Shown here in pieces: positions 61,401-64,000 of a DNA stretch of 64,000 bases (its first letter is position 1; every line of letters begins with the position of its first letter). This DNA is from Patagioenas fasciata. Taxonomy: Eukaryota; Chordata; Aves; Columbiformes; Columbidae. The notes under the pieces were generated by a model. It ran no database searches and had not been told where the DNA came from. It worked only from the letters and a program-made list of their open reading frames with translations. Position numbers and translations under genes: made by a program. The DNA is taken from positions 7,216,001-7,280,000 of the forward strand of contig NC_092526.1 in NCBI RefSeq assembly GCF_037038585.1, written 5' to 3'.

Positions 61401-62208
61401 TCACTTTCCCATTTTTTTGCTTAGCTTTCATTTCATTCTGAAATAAGAATAAGAATGTGATGTACAGAGTACTTCACCATATAAAAGTTCAGGAATAGGC
61501 TGAAACATCTATAAGGTTACATTTTAGAAGTCTAAGCGTTGCATTTCAATGACTCCATCCCTTTGTTAGGAGCAACTGGATTAGTATCTGAGAGCTTCCT
61601 TGCAAACAGCAAAACTCCCACCAGCTTTGAGTATTTCAAGCCCTTAAATTCAACTGAAGCTTAACTACTTACCCATTGTGTGTCTCCACATCTAACTTGA
61701 CTTCAGCATACAATGCAGAATGTCCCCTGCTGCGCATCCCCAAAACAAGCCCCTTTGAAAATGGTGTTTATTTCAATTCAGTTAATCCTTATCATAGTTT
61801 TGAAATTCACTGAGATGTACCTTTGTTCCTGTTTTAAGAGACAGGTATTCAGTCATACAGGGGGAGGAGAATAAACAGAGTAAATAAACTAATTTATTCC
61901 ACTTCCGATCTTATTGATTCCAGGTCCAGTGGGCTTTTAAACCTGTTAATTGAGGCAATAATAAGTAATAATAACTTTAGCCTGTCTCCCTCCTGGGTCT
62001 CTTCAGTACAATGAAGTGGCTATTCAGTACTCTCAAGGAAAAGAGGCCCTCCAACTGAAAATCCACCAACACAACTGAAGGTCCTCTGAAAATATGAAAA
62101 AGAAGGAAGAAACAACCACTTTACTGGAATTGCTGAAAGCAACTCGACAGTTGTTAAATATATTTTACAAATAGGACTATGAGCCTGGTAGATTATTGAC
62201 TAATGTAG

Positions 62209-62282
62209 CAATAATAATAAGGCTGCATTTACATGGTGCTTTACATCTTCAAAGTGCTGTGTAAACATTAACTAATTGATCG
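62209..62282 (-). mobile_element. Ancient SINE-type tail, reverse
   Basis: AATAATAATAAGGCTGCATTTACATGGTGCTTTACATCTTCAAAGTGCTGTGTAAACATTAACTAATTGAT matches, from memory, old amniote sequence of type GCATTTACATAGCGCTTTTCATCTTCAAAGCGCTTTACAAACATTAACTAATTAAT, which begins reverse-oriented MIR-like elements. The expected following CCATTTTACAGATG core is not recognisable, so only the tail is called. Confidence 0.5.
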
Positions 62283-64000
62283 AGTCAGAAAAACAACTGC
62301 TTCCAGTGTCGTATTTAGTCACAAGAGAACAAATTAGTAACTAAAGGAAGCAATTTATTTGAAACTCTATTATCATAAATTATACTGATCTTTTCTCCTC
62401 CTTTTTAAAGTTTTTCCCTCTTCAATCTGATTAATGCCTGGATTAATTTGTTCATGATTTCTGGAAACTTAGTAAATGCAAACCTAATAGGAAGCTGATA
62501 GAAATGTCAGAGGTAATTGATGCTTTAATGAGCATGAAACCTGAAAAAGTACCCAATCGGAATAGATTCACAAAGGCCTTTGTTAAAGCACATGGGTAGA
62601 TGCTCAGAATATCAGGCTCGCTTCCTTAGACAACTTCAGTAAATTGTGTACCGTGAATATTCTCTGCTTCCTAAATGTAGAGGGACAAAAGATCTATCAA
62701 GCCAATATAGCATTTCTCTGAATAACTCCACATATTATATTATTACCTACCTCTTTTTTATCAACATTTTTAAATTGCTGCATTTTCAACTGAATGGTTG
62801 CATAGAAGATTTTATTTTTTTAATGATAATAAGTAGTTTGTATCGTGCCACATCAGGACAAAAGTATTATAGGAGTTGGGGCCATTCTATTTTTTTTTTC
62901 CCTACTTGGATTGATAGAAAAAGTTTCTGTTCCCGTTTGTAATTTGTCCTTTTAAACAAGGCCTGATCTGATCAGGTAAATCCTATTATTCCATTTCACT
63001 CATTAATACAAAGGAAACGTCCCATAATCTGTCCACAAGAATCTCATCCAGGTCTGTTTCTTAATGGAATACACATACAGTGATAATGCACACATTGTGT
63101 TTTATCAGGAGGCAAAAAATATCTTAATCTGTGGATGTTCCTTGGTGTAAATGCTCTGTTTATCACTGCAGTGTGTTTGAAAGCCTTTTTTTTTTCCTAA
63201 GGAGAAATAAAGTTGGAAAAACACCAGTGTATCTCAGTTTACCACAACAGACTATAAGGCTCCTGTCTGCCAAGTCCCTGCTGTATATTTAAAGTCAGCT
63301 CTCAAGTTCCTTTCCCTCTGTTAATGCCATGAAGTTCTGGCTGCTGCACTCGCACTACCCATCCCCACATTAGCTCTTGAAGTAGCCGGTAAGTAAAAAC
63401 CATTGTAATGCTGTCTGGCTTGTAAATGAGAAGAACAATAAGGAAAGTCTAAGCCTGACAGCCAGCAGTCCATGGTGATTAGAGAGAAAAGGGACGGCAT
63501 TTTTTACTCGCTTTTTGTTATTGTTATTAAGGTCAGTGTCATCCATCAAGATGCGGAGTTATTTCTGACACAGTTTCAAAGGTCAATTGGTCATGTGCAA
63601 CGACAAATGAGATTCATGGAATAACGTACCCAAAAACTGCGGAATGTGCCTTTTCACTTTCTATTGTCATGCCACTGCTCATATTTCAAGGCCCGAAATC
63701 AACCAAAAGAGACACTTGAAAATACCAGTTGAGTAAACAATGAGAAGAAACCACAAGTAACTCACTTACGTACAGTTTGAAAACCATGGAAATTCTCCGT
63801 CTAAGCTACTGTTCCCTTTGTTCCAAACATTTAGTCATTTTTTAGCCAGGAGAAATATTTCATTGGCCTCCCCATGCTACAAAGTGGCAGCCTTAAAAAG
63901 GCTCCTGGTCCGACTCCAATGAAAGTTTAACAGCAAAACTCTGAGTATAACCTCTCGCGCTATGATTCACTTGGCTGGCACACTGCTGGCTTTGTCCTTC
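62283..64000. other. Non-genic DNA with conserved-looking blocks
   Basis: 62960-63240 and 63500-63930 read like conserved non-coding DNA: balanced composition, no simple repeats, several full transcription-factor-like words (TGATCAGG, CAAAGGTCAATTGG, GTAAACAA). No exon is recognised before the window ends. Confidence 0.4.

Larger units (their letters stand above)
55645..62208. other. Non-genic AT-rich DNA
   Basis: The long AT-rich stretch includes microsatellites at 57975-58014 and 58404-58448. Open frames are short and unrecognisable, including those overlapping on both strands at 59000-59376 and 59511-59739. A GC-richer piece at 61080-61260 has nothing specific. No interspersed repeat was recognised, which is notable for 6.5 kb. 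Confidence 0.45.

Noticed and set aside
1-64000. Endogenous retrovirus or LTR element
   Set aside because: I found no pair of long terminal repeats, primer-binding site, polypurine tract next to an LTR edge, or gag/pol-like frame. The only reverse-transcriptase remnants are of the CR1/L3 LINE type.
1-64000. tRNA, rRNA or snRNA genes
   Set aside because: No A-box/B-box pair with a foldable cloverleaf, and no rRNA or U-RNA signature was recognised; MIR-like relics are too eroded to retain tRNA features.

Overview
The window is vertebrate nuclear DNA, almost certainly from a bird. It has CR1 LINE copies in several states of decay, including the typical avian 3' ends (GATTCTATGA-type and CACAGAATC-type). 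There are few interspersed repeats overall, no Alu/L1/B-type SINEs, scattered microsatellites, and one short CpG island in otherwise AT-rich, intron-free-looking sequence. Several CR1 copies have 3' ends typical of Neoaves-type subfamilies, but I cannot name the species.

I could not support any protein-coding exon, tRNA, rRNA or known small RNA on either strand. The open frames are short, often overlap on both strands, and match no family I recognise, apart from pieces of the CR1 ORF2 (endonuclease/reverse transcriptase) protein. The window is best read as intergenic DNA or the inside of a very long intron.

Layout. 1-18.2 kb: single-copy-looking DNA with a 6 x 20-bp minisatellite (4.5 kb), a tiny CR1 3' end (5.9 kb), possible ancient SINE traces (9.0 and 12.1 kb), and an exact 37-bp direct repeat whose copies start 2,011 bp apart (13.7 and 15.7 kb). 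18.2-20.3 kb: two reverse-oriented CR1 copies; the larger keeps about 125 codons of the ORF2 C-terminus. 20.3-28.7 kb: AT-rich DNA with clusters of developmental transcription-factor-like words and a palindromic relic (24.9 kb). 28.8-35.5 kb: the most repeat-rich part, with two very old L3/CR1-like LINE fragments in opposite orientation, a younger CR1, another old CR1 3' end and an ancient MIR-like SINE. 37.7-40.3 kb: a second MIR-like relic and a CR1 fragment. 44.4-44.96 kb: the only CpG island, containing a (CCGAN)n pentamer array with a 20-bp higher-order unit and a strong CTCF-like motif. 48.3 and 53.0 kb: two copies of an unidentified 77-bp repeat. 55.2 kb: a reverse CR1. 55.6-64 kb: AT-rich DNA with microsatellites, a possible SINE tail at 62.2 kb and a conserved-looking block near the end.

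Nothing here forms an operon or pathway. The parts most likely to have a function are the CpG island with its CTCF-like site and the dense motif clusters, which could be distal regulatory elements. Repeat identities rest on remembered consensus sequences, not on a search.
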